A stretch of DNA of 62,551 nucleotides from SFDP01 sp051653625. Its GTDB lineage: Bacteria; Bacillota; Clostridia; Lachnospirales; Lachnospiraceae. A model generated the notes under the pieces. It was given only the letters and a program-made list of their open reading frames with translations, ran no database searches and was not told where the DNA came from. The stretch lies in the NCBI GenBank assembly GCA_051653625.1, contig JBOFWM010000057.1, forward strand, positions 1-62,551. Reading direction: 5' to 3'. The number at the start of each line of letters is the position of its first letter. Positions within the stretch are counted from its first letter, which is position 1. The translations under genes and the position numbers were made by a program. Of this stretch, positions 26,957 through 37,490 are shown one piece after another.

Positions 26957-28360
26957 ATGAATGAACTTGCAATTCCAATTGATTTAGAAAGCAAAACGCC
27001 TTTATACGAGCAGATATATCAATATATCAAAGATGAAATTTTAGCCAAAGCATTAGAAGAAGGTGATAAAATACCATCTTCTAGAGTGTTGGCATCACAT
27101 CTTAGAATTTCAAGGAGCACAATCAATATTGCTTATGAACAATTGATTGCTGAAGGATACATAGAATCAAAACCGGGAATTGGATATTTTGTTTGTAAAG
27201 TTGAAGAGTTATATCATATTCAAGTAGAAAATAAAAAGAAAATAGATACAATCAAAAAAAAAGAAGACAATAGTATAAATTATAATTTTACAGCAAATGG
27301 AATTGACCTAAGACAATTTCCCTATAAAATTTGGAGTAAAATTACAAAAGAAATACTTTCTGAGGGAAAAAATGAGTTATTATTTCATGGAGAACCAAGA
27401 GGAGAAGAAGAATTATTAGAAACAATTAGAAAGTATTTATATGTTTCTAGAGGAGTAAAATGCACAACAAATCAAATAGTAGTAGGAGCGGGAAATGATT
27501 ATTTGCTTATGTTGTTACATTTTATTCTGAAAAAAGAAAAGAAAGATATTCGAATTGCATTTGAAGAAACTTCTTATATGAAAGCGAAAAATATTTTTGA
27601 AGCATTAGGGTCAGAAATTTCTTATATTGATTTAGATTCTTCTGGTATAATTACAAAATCTCTTGAATTAAGTGATGCAGATATTGTATATACGATGCCT
27701 TCACATCAATTTCCAACAGGAATTATTATGCCTATTGGAAGAAGACGAGAATTATTAGGCTGGGCGTTAAAACAAGAAGGGCGTTATATTATAGAAGATG
27801 ATTATGATAGTGAATTTCGATATAAAGGAAAACCCATTCCATCATTAAAAAGTATAGATATGGAGGGTAAGGTCATTTATATCGGAACATTTTCAAGAGC
27901 GATTGCACCAACAATTCGTATTAGTTATATGGTATTACCATTACCGTTACTTGAACGATATAATATGTATGAAACTGTTTTTGCATCTACTGTTTCAAAA
28001 ATTGATCAAAGAATATTAAATGAATTTATCAATTGTGGAGCTTTTGAAAAACACTTGAACAGAATGAGAAAAGTCTATAAGGTAAAACATGACTTAATGT
28101 TAGAATGTTTACAGAAATTTCGAAAAAAATTTATTATAAAAGGTGAACATGCAGGAGTTCATCTTTTGATGACAGCAAGAGATGGAACAAGTGAGAGGAT
28201 ATTAATTCAAAAAGCAAAAGAAAAGGGTGTGAAAATAGTAGGATTATCATCTTTTTCAACAAAAAATGAAGAACAATCAACAGTCATTATCGGATATGGA
28301 AAAATAGAAGAAGAAGAGATTGTGAAAGGAATTAAAGCATTAGAGAGTGCCTGGTTATAA
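26957..28360 (+). CDS. MocR/PdxR-type regulator lacking the PLP lysine
   Basis: 467 aa. N-terminal GntR winged helix (LYEQIYQYIKDEIL, then SSRVLASHLRISRSTINIAY) joined by a basic linker to a fold-type I aminotransferase domain. Motifs for cofactor contacts are present (GNDYLL, PSHQFPTGIIMP, IIEDDYDSEFRY). The position of the Schiff-base lysine, normally S-K in GTFSK, is arginine here (GTFSRAIAP, R314), so a normal internal aldimine cannot form. Such proteins usually control vitamin B6 or aminotransferase genes; the target is not evident. The next gene is a TetR regulator. Confidence 0.85.
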   Translation: MNELAIPIDLESKTPLYEQIYQYIKDEILAKALEEGDKIPSSRVLASHLRISRSTINIAYEQLIAEGYIESKPGIGYFVCKVEELYHIQVENKKKIDTIKKKEDNSINYNFTANGIDLRQFPYKIWSKITKEILSEGKNELLFHGEPRGEEELLETIRKYLYVSRGVKCTTNQIVVGAGNDYLLMLLHFILKKEKKDIRIAFEETSYMKAKNIFEALGSEISYIDLDSSGIITKSLELSDADIVYTMPSHQFPTGIIMPIGRRRELLGWALKQEGRYIIEDDYDSEFRYKGKPIPSLKSIDMEGKVIYIGTFSRAIAPTIRISYMVLPLPLLERYNMYETVFASTVSKIDQRILNEFINCGAFEKHLNRMRKVYKVKHDLMLECLQKFRKKFIIKGEHAGVHLLMTARDGTSERILIQKAKEKGVKIVGLSSFSTKNEEQSTVIIGYGKIEEEEIVKGIKALESAWL

Positions 28361-28436
28361 GTAGTATTGAAACTGTAACTAACTATGTCATACTTAATTT
28401 ATAAATATAAGCATTAAGAATATAGGAGGGATGATA

Positions 28437-29045
28437 GTGAACGAAAAATTTTTTGATCTGAAAAAAGAAAAGCAAGATCGAATAATTAATGGTGCTTTGA
28501 AGGTGTTTGCAAAATTAGGATATAAATATGGAAGTACGGATGAAATTGTTAAAGAAGCAGCCATCAGCAAAGGACTTCTATTTCACTATTTTCGAAGTAA
28601 ATTAGGACTATTTGTATTTTTATATGAGTATAGCATCCGATATTATATTCTTGAATTAGAACAATTTGTAAATAAAGATGAATTGAATTTATTTGAAATC
28701 CAAATTCAAATGGAAAAAGCAAGATTTGATATTCAGAAAATATATCCATATATGGTACAGTTTATAGAAAAAGCAAATAAAGAAGATTCTCTTGAAATCT
28801 TAACGGAAATAGAAGAAAAAAAACATGCTTTTCATGAAAAATTGCAAGAAATCTATAAACAAGTAACTTGGGATTATATTTATATGGGTGATGAAGAGGC
28901 AAAAGAATTTTTATTATCCTATATAGATGGATATTATAAAAGAAATATGGATGATAGCGGTTTATTAAATAGAGAAATATTTAATTGTGTAACAAAAGGA
29001 ATTAAACAAATGCAATTTTTTTTAGAGTTAGAAAAAAATAAATAA
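28437..29045 (+). CDS. TetR/AcrR-family transcriptional regulator
   Basis: 202 aa. N-terminal TetR HTH: IINGALKVFAKLGYKYGSTD, then EIVKEAAISKGLLFHYFRSK. The C-terminal ligand-binding domain is helical and not assignable. GTG 28437 is placed 7 bases after AGGAGGG; an ATG two codons upstream overlaps that site. No efflux or enzyme gene adjoins it, so neither target nor ligand can be named. About 75 bases separate it from the MocR-type gene. Confidence 0.85.
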   Translation: MNEKFFDLKKEKQDRIINGALKVFAKLGYKYGSTDEIVKEAAISKGLLFHYFRSKLGLFVFLYEYSIRYYILELEQFVNKDELNLFEIQIQMEKARFDIQKIYPYMVQFIEKANKEDSLEILTEIEEKKHAFHEKLQEIYKQVTWDYIYMGDEEAKEFLLSYIDGYYKRNMDDSGLLNREIFNCVTKGIKQMQFFLELEKNK

Positions 29046-29083
29046 TTGTTATTAAAGGATTGTTAATGATAGGAGGCATAAAA

Positions 29084-29425
29084 GTGAATATTATGTATGG
29101 TAAAAATTTTTATCATAATGAAATTGAGTTACTGAGTATAGCAGATAGTAAGTTACGTAAGCAAATAGAAAATATTTTTCTAAAGGAAAATATTTCTTAT
29201 TGTATAAAATGGGAAGAATGTTCCTTTTATAAAAAATTACTAGGGTATAGAAAAGAAAGTTATATTATTATGATTAATAATAGAGAAAAAGAGCGAGTAA
29301 TAGAATTGTTAGAACCAATGGCAGAACAAATAAAAAACAATGGTAAGTTTCTATTAAAAAAAGCAGAAAATAGTCTAAAAGAGGAAATTGTTATAAAAGA
29401 TTCGTTGCTTACCCCTTATGAATAA
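29084..29425 (+). CDS. Unknown small protein, possibly DUF2007-like
   Basis: 113 aa from GTG 29084, seven bases after AGGAGG; an upstream TTG in frame has no ribosome site. The pattern IENIFLKENISYCIKW, a middle loop with cysteine and aromatic residues, then SYIIMINNREKERVIELLEP resembles small ferredoxin-fold proteins of the DUF2007 type. This is a guess from pattern. No signal or membrane segment. Follows the TetR regulator by 38 bases. Confidence 0.5.
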   Translation: MNIMYGKNFYHNEIELLSIADSKLRKQIENIFLKENISYCIKWEECSFYKKLLGYRKESYIIMINNREKERVIELLEPMAEQIKNNGKFLLKKAENSLKEEIVIKDSLLTPYE

Positions 29426-29437
29426 GCAACTTCTTTT
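29404..29437. terminator. Weak convergent terminator
   Basis: 8-bp stem GTTGCTTA (29404-29411) / TAAGCAAC (29423-29430) with an 11-base loop, followed by TTCTTTT. Lies at the meeting point of the gene at 29084 and the reverse DUF6062 gene. Confidence 0.5.
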
Positions 29438-30191
29438 ATTTGTTCATTTTGTAAATAGGATCACTAGGGTAAGAACCTTTTAATTTTTGCATTCCACGTT
29501 GTAATGCATCTTTTGAGTTTTTCCAATCTGCATCTTTGTTTCGATAATCAAATTTGTCGATGAGCCATGATAACTCCTCTTCTAAACGACACATATTCGA
29601 ATACATAATATTGGAAATTTCTTTTAGAAATATCGTTCGATTTTCGCCACTTAAATGGTCAGAAGCGTATTCATATAAGTCACCAAAATGAACAAGACAA
29701 AATCCTTTCCCTTCTTTCACTTTAGTACGAAAGTCTATATCTTTTTGATATAATATTAAAAAGGTGTCTAAATATCTAGGATAAGTTTTCTTAAATTCAT
29801 TGCAAATATAGCAAGAATCTTTTTTTTCATTAATAAAAGTTGTTATTGGAGTTTGCGAAGATTCCTTTTTTTTTGAAAAAATACTTGTCTTTGAAGAAAT
29901 ATCTTTTGAAGAAATATGTTCAAATTCATTCGTTAATTTTTGAAAATGTGTTTTCAAAATCCAAGCATTTCCCAATGTATTCCCATAATCAAACATTTTT
30001 TTTAGATGAAGACGACAAAAACCTGCATTATCAGTGGCTTCTCTAATGTCGCTTTCCATATAGGAAGAACCGCTTCCTAAAACAAAATCTAGAAGGTCTT
30101 GTTCAAGTATGCGTTCTAAAAAACAAAAAGGGCACTCATCGTCTGCATTTATAGCATCATTTAAAGGAATTGTATATAATTTTTCTTTCAT
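29436..30191 (-). CDS. DUF6062 family protein with duplicated Cys/His motifs
   Basis: 251 aa, soluble. Two similar halves each have a CxxC followed by a Cys-x2-His: CPFCFLERILEQ with FCRLHLKKMF in the first, and CYICNEFKKTY with FCLVHFGDLYEYA in the second. This pattern suggests two metal sites, or one built from both halves, and matches what I know as DUF6062 in Clostridia. Function unknown. Start ATG 30191 is preceded by GAAAGGAC. Stands alone, convergent with the small gene at 29084. Confidence 0.65.
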   Translation of the reverse strand: MKEKLYTIPLNDAINADDECPFCFLERILEQDLLDFVLGSGSSYMESDIREATDNAGFCRLHLKKMFDYGNTLGNAWILKTHFQKLTNEFEHISSKDISSKTSIFSKKKESSQTPITTFINEKKDSCYICNEFKKTYPRYLDTFLILYQKDIDFRTKVKEGKGFCLVHFGDLYEYASDHLSGENRTIFLKEISNIMYSNMCRLEEELSWLIDKFDYRNKDADWKNSKDALQRGMQKLKGSYPSDPIYKMNK

Positions 30192-30352
30192 AAATAGTCC
30201 TTTCTATAAAGAAGTTTTTCTTTCTAATAATAGTAATATACCATAAATTTGCTGTAAGGTCACAAAAATTAAGGAATAGTTTTTTGAAATAAAAAAAGTT
30301 ATAATAAAGTAGAAATAAGTAACGTGTAAAAAGTAATAGTCAGGAGAAAGAT

Positions 30353-33300
30353 ATGGGACTTAAGTTATTAATAGGACAAAGTGGAAGTGGGAAAAGTACA
30401 AAACTTTATACTGAGATAATAAAGCGATCAATAGAAGAACCTAAACGGAATTTTCTTATATTAGTACCAGATCAATTTACAATGCAAACACAAATGGATC
30501 TTGTAAAAATGCATGATCGTGGTGGAATATTGAATATTGATGTATTAAGTTTTAGTAGACTTGCACATCGAATATTTGAAGAAGTTGGAAGACCAGAAGA
30601 AAGTATTTTAGATGATACTGGAAAAAGTCTTGTTTTGCGATTGATTGCTAACGACTATAAAGAAGAATTAACATATATAGGTGGAAACCTTCATAAAAAT
30701 GGATATATAAATGAAGTGAAATCAGCAATATCAGAATTTATGCAATATGATGTAACAGAAAATAAAATGGAAGATTTATTAACTTTTGCAAAAGCAAGAG
30801 GCGGTTTATATTATAAATTGAAAGATTTGAATTTTCTATATGAGAAATTCAAAGAATATATGAATGAAAAATATATTACGACGGAAGAAATATATCATAT
30901 TTTAGCAAGGAAATTAAAAAAATCAAATATTATAAAAGACAGTGTAGTGATTTTGGATGGATTTACAGGTTTTACGCCAGTGCAAAACAATGTAATACGA
31001 GAAATGCTTTTATATGCAAGTGAAGTAGTAGTAACAATTTTAATGGATGGAGAACAAGATCCATTTAAAAAATGTGGAGAACAAGAATTATTCTCTTTTA
31101 GCAGAAAAACAATTCAAAGTCTTATCTCACTATCAAAAGAATGTGGTTGTGAAGAATATGAAATTGAATACTTAAAGGGAAAATGTGCAAAACGATTTGA
31201 ACATAATGAAGAACTTTCACATCTAGAAAGAAATATTTTTCGTTATCCTCTTAAAACCTATCAAAAAAAAGTTTGTAATATTCATATCCATGAAACGAAA
31301 ACAATGGAGGATGAAGTTAAAGTAGCATGCCAAAATATACAAGAAATTATTAAAAAACATAAGATTTCATATAGAGAAATTGCAGTTATTACAGGCGATT
31401 TGTCAGCGTATGAAACGACGATAAAAGAGCAGTTTCATAATTATGGAATACCATTGTTTCTTGATAAAACGAATGCGATAACATTAAATCCGTTAACTGA
31501 ACTTATTACAAGTTCTTTATCTGTTGTATCAAATGATTATACTTTTGAAAGTGTATTTCGCTTTTTGAAAAGTGGAATGATATTTGGCGATATTGGAAAA
31601 ATAGATGAATTAGAAAATTATGTATATGCAACAGGGATAAAAGGGAAAAAAGTATGGAGTAAAGAATGGGAAGATACTTCTTTAGAAGAAATACGTAAAA
31701 TTATTGTGGGATATATAGATATTATTTGGAAAAAGAGTGGAAAAACAAAAGATTTTGTAAAAGCATTATATACGCTTCTAGAAACTTTAGAAGTTCAATC
31801 AAAATTAAAAGAGCTTGAATATTATTTTGAAAATAGAGGAGAATTTATACAAGCAAAGGAATATGCACAGATTTATCCATATGTTATAGATTTATTAGAT
31901 CAAATAATATCTTTAATTGGAGAAGAAAAGATTACAATAAAAGAGTTTATTGAAATACTAGAGGCAGGATTTTTAGAAATTCAAATAGGAAGTATTCCAC
32001 AAACAGTGGATCAAGTTCTTGTAGGTGATATAGAGCGCACAAGATTAAAACCCATCAAAGCACTTTTCTTTTTAGGTGTAAATGACGGAAATATCCCAAA
32101 ATCTGGAGGAAATGGAGGAATACTATCTGATATTGATCGAGAATTTTTAAGTGAAACAAAAATTGAGCTTTCACCAACTCCAAGGCAAAAAATGTTTATT
32201 CAAAGATTTTATCTTTATATGAATATGACAAAGCCATCCGACTTTTTGTATTTATCGTATTTGCAAATGGGAGAAGATGGAAAATCAAAAAGACCATCAT
32301 ATTTAATTGAAACAGTTTTAGCATTATTTCCAACAATAGAAGTGAAAAATCAAGATCCCGCTTTAGCAAATTTTGAAGAAGGGAAAGAACAATTGTCTAT
32401 GCTACTGCAAAAGTATGTATTAAATATACTCAAAGAAGAAGAAAGAGAAGAATTATTTCAACTTGCAAATATTATAAAAGATAAGCAAGGTGAATTTTGG
32501 TTTGATAAGTTGATGCAACAAGCATTTGTTCAATATGAGCCTCAAAAATTATCAAAGGATGTTGCGAAAATGTTGTATGGAGTTGTGTTACAAAGTAGTA
32601 TTAGTCGTTTGGAAAAACATGCTTCTTGTGCATACTCTCATTTTTTGCAGTTTGGTCTTAAATTAGAAGAGCGTAAAGTGTATAAGTTAGAAGCGAGAGA
32701 TATGGGAAATGTATTTCATGGTATTTTGGAAGAATTTGCAAGAAATCTGTCAAAATATAATTATACTCTTATGGATTTTCCGAAAGAAATAGGAGATAGA
32801 ATTTTAGATGATTTGTTAAAACAATATGAAACACAATATGGAGGGGCAATTTTACAAAGTACTAATCGTAATCAATATGTATTGATGCGTGCAAAACGAA
32901 TTTTAACGAGAACGATTCAAACATTGCAGTATCAATTACAAAAAGGAAAATTTATACCTGAAAAATATGAATTAAGTTATGAAGAAGATCGAAATGTTAT
33001 AAATGAAGATTATGAAACAAATAGGATGAAAATTAGAGGTCGAATTGATCGTCTTGATACATATGAAAAAGACAACTCTTTGTATGTAAAAGTCGTAGAT
33101 TATAAGTCGGGAAATCAAAAATTTAGCTTAGCTTCTGTTTATGTTGGTTTACAACTTCAGTTGGTTGTTTATTTAGATGCTGCAATGAATGTTATGAGAA
33201 AAAAACATAATACAAAACAAGTAAAGCCGGCAGCAATGTTTTATTATCATATTGACGATCCATTTGTAGAAGTAGAAAAAGAAGAACCGAAAGAAGTAAT

Positions 33301-33736
33301 TGATGCTTTGATTTATAAAGAGTTAAATAATAGTGGATTATTATCAAAAAATTTAGAGGTGTTAGAAGGATTAGATAAAACACATCCAATAAAATCAGAT
33401 GTTGCACCATTAGAGTTTAAAAAGGATGGTTCGTTGAGTAGTAGAACAAAAGGATATGAGGAAGAGACATTTCAAGTTATTACTGAATTTGTAAATAAAA
33501 AAGTAGAATCTTTAGGTGGAGAAATTATAAGTGGGAATATTTCTATAAATCCATATGAACAGAATGATCGAAGTGCTTGTACTTTTTGTAATTTCAAGGA
33601 AGTTTGTGGATTTGACCGAAAAATTAAAGGGTATGAAAAAAGAAATTTTGAAACATTAAAAGAAGAAGAAATCATAGAGATAATGAGAGAGGAGGTAAAA
33701 AATAATGGGGATTCATTTTACGGCGGAACAACGTAA
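30353..33736 (+). CDS. addB: ATP-dependent helicase/nuclease subunit B
   Basis: 1127 aa subunit of the AddAB complex, which resects double-strand ends for RecA loading. N-terminal Walker A LIGQSGSGKSTKLYTEI. C-terminal RecB-type nuclease motif (GRIDRLDTY then VKVVDYKSG). Four iron-sulfur cysteines that staple the nuclease domain: one in EKHASCAYSHFLQFG and three in ACTFCNFKEVCGF. Ribosome site AGGAGAAAG. Overlaps addA by 32 bases. Confidence 0.95.
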   Translation: MGLKLLIGQSGSGKSTKLYTEIIKRSIEEPKRNFLILVPDQFTMQTQMDLVKMHDRGGILNIDVLSFSRLAHRIFEEVGRPEESILDDTGKSLVLRLIANDYKEELTYIGGNLHKNGYINEVKSAISEFMQYDVTENKMEDLLTFAKARGGLYYKLKDLNFLYEKFKEYMNEKYITTEEIYHILARKLKKSNIIKDSVVILDGFTGFTPVQNNVIREMLLYASEVVVTILMDGEQDPFKKCGEQELFSFSRKTIQSLISLSKECGCEEYEIEYLKGKCAKRFEHNEELSHLERNIFRYPLKTYQKKVCNIHIHETKTMEDEVKVACQNIQEIIKKHKISYREIAVITGDLSAYETTIKEQFHNYGIPLFLDKTNAITLNPLTELITSSLSVVSNDYTFESVFRFLKSGMIFGDIGKIDELENYVYATGIKGKKVWSKEWEDTSLEEIRKIIVGYIDIIWKKSGKTKDFVKALYTLLETLEVQSKLKELEYYFENRGEFIQAKEYAQIYPYVIDLLDQIISLIGEEKITIKEFIEILEAGFLEIQIGSIPQTVDQVLVGDIERTRLKPIKALFFLGVNDGNIPKSGGNGGILSDIDREFLSETKIELSPTPRQKMFIQRFYLYMNMTKPSDFLYLSYLQMGEDGKSKRPSYLIETVLALFPTIEVKNQDPALANFEEGKEQLSMLLQKYVLNILKEEEREELFQLANIIKDKQGEFWFDKLMQQAFVQYEPQKLSKDVAKMLYGVVLQSSISRLEKHASCAYSHFLQFGLKLEERKVYKLEARDMGNVFHGILEEFARNLSKYNYTLMDFPKEIGDRILDDLLKQYETQYGGAILQSTNRNQYVLMRAKRILTRTIQTLQYQLQKGKFIPEKYELSYEEDRNVINEDYETNRMKIRGRIDRLDTYEKDNSLYVKVVDYKSGNQKFSLASVYVGLQLQLVVYLDAAMNVMRKKHNTKQVKPAAMFYYHIDDPFVEVEKEEPKEVIDALIYKELNNSGLLSKNLEVLEGLDKTHPIKSDVAPLEFKKDGSLSSRTKGYEEETFQVITEFVNKKVESLGGEIISGNISINPYEQNDRSACTFCNFKEVCGFDRKIKGYEKRNFETLKEEEIIEIMREEVKNNGDSFYGGTT

Positions 33737-36700
33737 AGTAATTGATGGAAGAAAGAAAAATATTCTTGTATCTGCAGCAGCTGGAAGTGGAAAAACAGCT
33801 GTATTAGTAGAACGAATTATAGAAATAATCTGCGATGAAAAAAATCCTGTTGATATAGATCGATTACTAATTGTTACTTTTACAAATGCAGCAGCAGCAG
33901 AAATGAGAGAACGTATTAGTAATGCTATTGCAAAAAAATTAATGGTGGATTCTGAAAATGAACATTTACAAAGGCAAACAACTTTAATTCACAATGCACT
34001 TATTACAACAATTGATAGTTTTTGCCTTTTTTTGATACGTAATAGTTTTAATGAAATTGGATTAGATCCGTCATTTCGAGTTGCTGATGAAGGAGAAATC
34101 AAATTATTAAAACAAGATATAATTAATGAGCTTTTTGAACAATACTATGAATCTAATGAAAAAAAAGAGCGGTTTGCATTGTTAGTAGAAACATTATCTG
34201 GAGGAAAAAGAGAGGATCGATTAGAACAAATTATTCTTGATATTCACAATTTTTCTATGTCTTTTCCATGGCCTATAGAATGGCTATTAGAAAGAAAAAA
34301 GGATTATGAAGTAAAAGATAGGGAAGACTTTCTTTCTAAAGAGTGGGTACAAGAATGGTTTGCATTATTAAATCGTAATATAATAGATCAGATTGAAGGA
34401 TTAAAGCAGATTCTTTTGTTGTGTCAAGGTAATGGTGGACCATATATGTACGAAGATGCAATTTTAAAGGATATTGAGTTTTTAGAACTAGTATTAAAAA
34501 AAGAATCATATGATGAAAGATTCCAATTATTACAAGGAATTGAGTTTGCTAGATTGTCTACTAAAAAAGATGATTCCGTATCAGAAGAACTAAAAGAATT
34601 AGTAAAGCAGATGAGGAATGATGCGAAGGAAGCGTTAAAAAAACTTCAGAAACAAGGTTTTTTTATGGAAATTCCACAAATAATTGAGCAAATGCAGGAA
34701 ATGGATAGTATCCAAAAAAATTTAATAGACACTGTTATTTTATTTTCTGAGATGTTTTTAGAAGCGAAAAGAGAAAGAAATATTTTGGACTTTTCAGATA
34801 TGGAACATTATGCATTAGAGATTTTGTTACCCCTTAAAAATGGAGAGCGTAAGCCAAGTGCAGTAGCACTTGATTATAGAACTTATTTTTACGAAATCAT
34901 GATTGATGAATATCAAGATTCTAATTTTGTACAGGAATATATTTTAAAAAGTATTTCAAAAGAAGAAGATGGTGGATTTAACCGATTTATGGTTGGAGAT
35001 GTGAAACAAAGTATTTATAAATTTAGATTAGCAAGACCTGAAATATTTTTGGAAAAATTTTCTACTTATCAAGTAAATGGAATTTCTTGTGAACGTATTG
35101 ATTTACATAAAAATTTTAGAAGTAGAGTAGAAGTAATTGATAGTGTGAATTTTATTTTTGAACAAATTATGAGAAGTGATTTGGGAAAAATAGAATATGA
35201 CAGTAGTGCGGCACTTTATCTAGGAGCACAGTATGAAGAGTTTTCTCAAAATCAAACGATGGAAGTGTTAACATATGAAGTGGAAGAGGGGGAAGAAGAA
35301 AAAGAGTGGGAAGCAAGAATGGTTGCAACAAAGATACGAGAAATGGTAGGTACATTTCAAGTTACAGATAAAATTACAAATGAAAAAAGACCTGCAATGT
35401 ACAAAGATATTGTTATTTTATTTCGATCAAATGCTAAATGGGATGATATTTTTAAAGAAGTATTAGAAGAATATTCTATTCCTACACATATTACATCAAA
35501 AACAGGATATTTTTTGACAAATGAAGTTCAACTTGTTCTTAATTTTCTAAGGGTAATTGATAATCCAAGACAAGATATTCCCTTATTTGGTCTTATGAAA
35601 TCTTTTATTGGAATGTTTAGTGACGATGAAATTGGTAGAATAAGAGGAGAAGAAACTGGAAAACTTTACGATTGTTTATTGGGATGTAAATCAGAAAAAG
35701 TCGTACAATTTCTAAACTTTATTGATTCTTTTCGAAAAAAAATTCCTATTTTGTCTATTCATGAATTGCTGTTAGAATTTATGCATGAAACAGAATATTT
35801 ACATTATATTCGTGCCCTTCCAGGTGGAGAACAACGAGTAGCAAATGTTAAGATTTTAATAGGAAAAGCACAAGCATTTTGTGCTACAAGTTATTTTGGG
35901 TTATATCATTTTTTGCGTTATATTGAACAAATTAAAGAGTATGACATGGGAGAAGCAAATATTTTAGATGAAAAGGCCGATGTGGTGCGAATAATGAGTA
36001 TACATAAAAGCAAAGGATTAGAGTTTCCGATATGCTTTTTAAGTGGAGCAAGTAAGAAGTTTAATCAAATGGATACAAATCAAAGCCTCGTATGTGATAT
36101 GGATTTAGGGATTGCCATGGAATATAAAAATGCAATAAAAAGAATTAAGGGAAAAGATGTTAGAAAATTCTATTTATCACAGAAAATGAAGCTTGAGAAT
36201 CTGGGTGAGGAACTTCGAATACTCTATGTTGCACTTACTAGAGCTAAAGAGAAAATGATAGTAACAAGTACATCAAAAGATATAAAAAAACAGATGTTAT
36301 CCAAATTGGCAATTACTTATTTTTGTGAAAAGACACTTCCAATTGCAATTTTAACAAATTGTAATAGTTATTTTGATTTGTTTCTTGTATCATTAATGCG
36401 ACATAAGGCTTTGATTGAATGGAGAAATAATGAAGGGATTTTTTGCGATAGCAATGAGGTTCGACAGTTAAATAATGACACAATATCATTTGAAGTTTAT
36501 ACAAAACCAAAGATTTTAATTGAAACATTAAAAAAAGAACAAGCAATAAATCAAAAAGTAGACGAATTTTATGAGCAAATGGAGCAATATAGTGAGAAAA
36601 AATCAATTATTAAAAGAGAACAATTTGAATTTCACTATCCATTTGAGCATTTAAAAAACTTGTATGCAAAAACTTCTGTTTCAGAACAAAAAATGGCTGC

Positions 36701-37331
36701 AATTCATAAATCTTTTGGAGAAGAAGTTATTCCGAATTTATTTGAGACGAAAGAAATAGAACCATATATTCCAAAATTTATAGAAGATAAAGAAAAGATA
36801 ACAGGTGCTATGCGTGGAAATGCATACCATAAAATTATGGAATTATTAGATTTTTCAATAGGAAATCATGACTCGTATCAAAAACATTTAGAGAAGATTA
36901 TTGAAGAGGGACGTATAAGAAAAGAGGATGCTGACTTAATTGTGCATGATAAGATTCAAACATTTTTAAAGAGTTATTTATCACAAAGAATGCAAAAGAG
37001 TGACTTAATGGGTCAATTGTACAGAGAACAGCCATTTGTAATAGGAATTCCGGCAAATAAATTGCAGAAAAAAATAGAGTGTGATGAAATTGTATTAATG
37101 CAAGGAATTATAGATGCATACTTTGTTGAAGATGAAGAATTGGTGTTAGTAGATTATAAAACAGATGTTATTAAAACAAAAAATGAATTGATTGACCGGT
37201 ATAAAGTACAATTAGAATATTATGCAAATGCATTAGAAAAATTAACAAACAAAAAAGTGAAAGAATGTATTTTGTATTCATTTTATTTAGAAGAAACAAT
37301 TTCTCTTGACAAAGAATGTATTTTATCATAA
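33705..37331 (+). CDS. addA: ATP-dependent helicase/nuclease subunit A
   Basis: 1208 aa UvrD/Rep-type helicase with a C-terminal nuclease. Walker A is VSAAAGSGKTAVLVERI, Walker B IDEYQDSNFVQEYIL, motif III VGDVKQSIYKFRLARPE, motif V VVRIMSIHKSKGLEFPI, motif VI ELRILYVALTRAKEKM. The C-terminal PD-(D/E)xK motif reads GIIDAYFVEDEELVLVDYKT. AGAGAGGAGG ribosome site lies within addB, so translation is coupled. The pair handles double-strand break repair and degradation of foreign linear DNA. Confidence 0.96.
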   Translation: MGIHFTAEQRKVIDGRKKNILVSAAAGSGKTAVLVERIIEIICDEKNPVDIDRLLIVTFTNAAAAEMRERISNAIAKKLMVDSENEHLQRQTTLIHNALITTIDSFCLFLIRNSFNEIGLDPSFRVADEGEIKLLKQDIINELFEQYYESNEKKERFALLVETLSGGKREDRLEQIILDIHNFSMSFPWPIEWLLERKKDYEVKDREDFLSKEWVQEWFALLNRNIIDQIEGLKQILLLCQGNGGPYMYEDAILKDIEFLELVLKKESYDERFQLLQGIEFARLSTKKDDSVSEELKELVKQMRNDAKEALKKLQKQGFFMEIPQIIEQMQEMDSIQKNLIDTVILFSEMFLEAKRERNILDFSDMEHYALEILLPLKNGERKPSAVALDYRTYFYEIMIDEYQDSNFVQEYILKSISKEEDGGFNRFMVGDVKQSIYKFRLARPEIFLEKFSTYQVNGISCERIDLHKNFRSRVEVIDSVNFIFEQIMRSDLGKIEYDSSAALYLGAQYEEFSQNQTMEVLTYEVEEGEEEKEWEARMVATKIREMVGTFQVTDKITNEKRPAMYKDIVILFRSNAKWDDIFKEVLEEYSIPTHITSKTGYFLTNEVQLVLNFLRVIDNPRQDIPLFGLMKSFIGMFSDDEIGRIRGEETGKLYDCLLGCKSEKVVQFLNFIDSFRKKIPILSIHELLLEFMHETEYLHYIRALPGGEQRVANVKILIGKAQAFCATSYFGLYHFLRYIEQIKEYDMGEANILDEKADVVRIMSIHKSKGLEFPICFLSGASKKFNQMDTNQSLVCDMDLGIAMEYKNAIKRIKGKDVRKFYLSQKMKLENLGEELRILYVALTRAKEKMIVTSTSKDIKKQMLSKLAITYFCEKTLPIAILTNCNSYFDLFLVSLMRHKALIEWRNNEGIFCDSNEVRQLNNDTISFEVYTKPKILIETLKKEQAINQKVDEFYEQMEQYSEKKSIIKREQFEFHYPFEHLKNLYAKTSVSEQKMAAIHKSFGEEVIPNLFETKEIEPYIPKFIEDKEKITGAMRGNAYHKIMELLDFSIGNHDSYQKHLEKIIEEGRIRKEDADLIVHDKIQTFLKSYLSQRMQKSDLMGQLYREQPFVIGIPANKLQKKIECDEIVLMQGIIDAYFVEDEELVLVDYKTDVIKTKNELIDRYKVQLEYYANALEKLTNKKVKECILYSFYLEETISLDKECILS

Positions 37332-37353
37332 GTTTAAATTATAATAATATTAA

Positions 37354-37438
37354 CAGGCTAGGGGAGCAAATGCTGAGATTGAACTTCGTTCTAACCCTCA
37401 TTACTTGAACCGGATAATACCGGCGTAAGGAAGCTTAT
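37354..37438 (+). promoter_or_regulatory. TPP (THI-box) riboswitch aptamer
   Basis: The conserved THI elements are all present: AGGGGAGC (37360-37367), TGCTGAGA (37371-37378), ACCCTC (37394-37399), and ACTTGAACCGGATAATACCG (37403-37422), followed by GCGTAAGGAAGC. Thiamine pyrophosphate binding should shut off the downstream thiamine transporter. Confidence 0.96.
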
Positions 37439-37490
37439 TTGTAAAATAGAACAAGACACTATATGTTTATTAGGCAAATCAGCAAAACCC

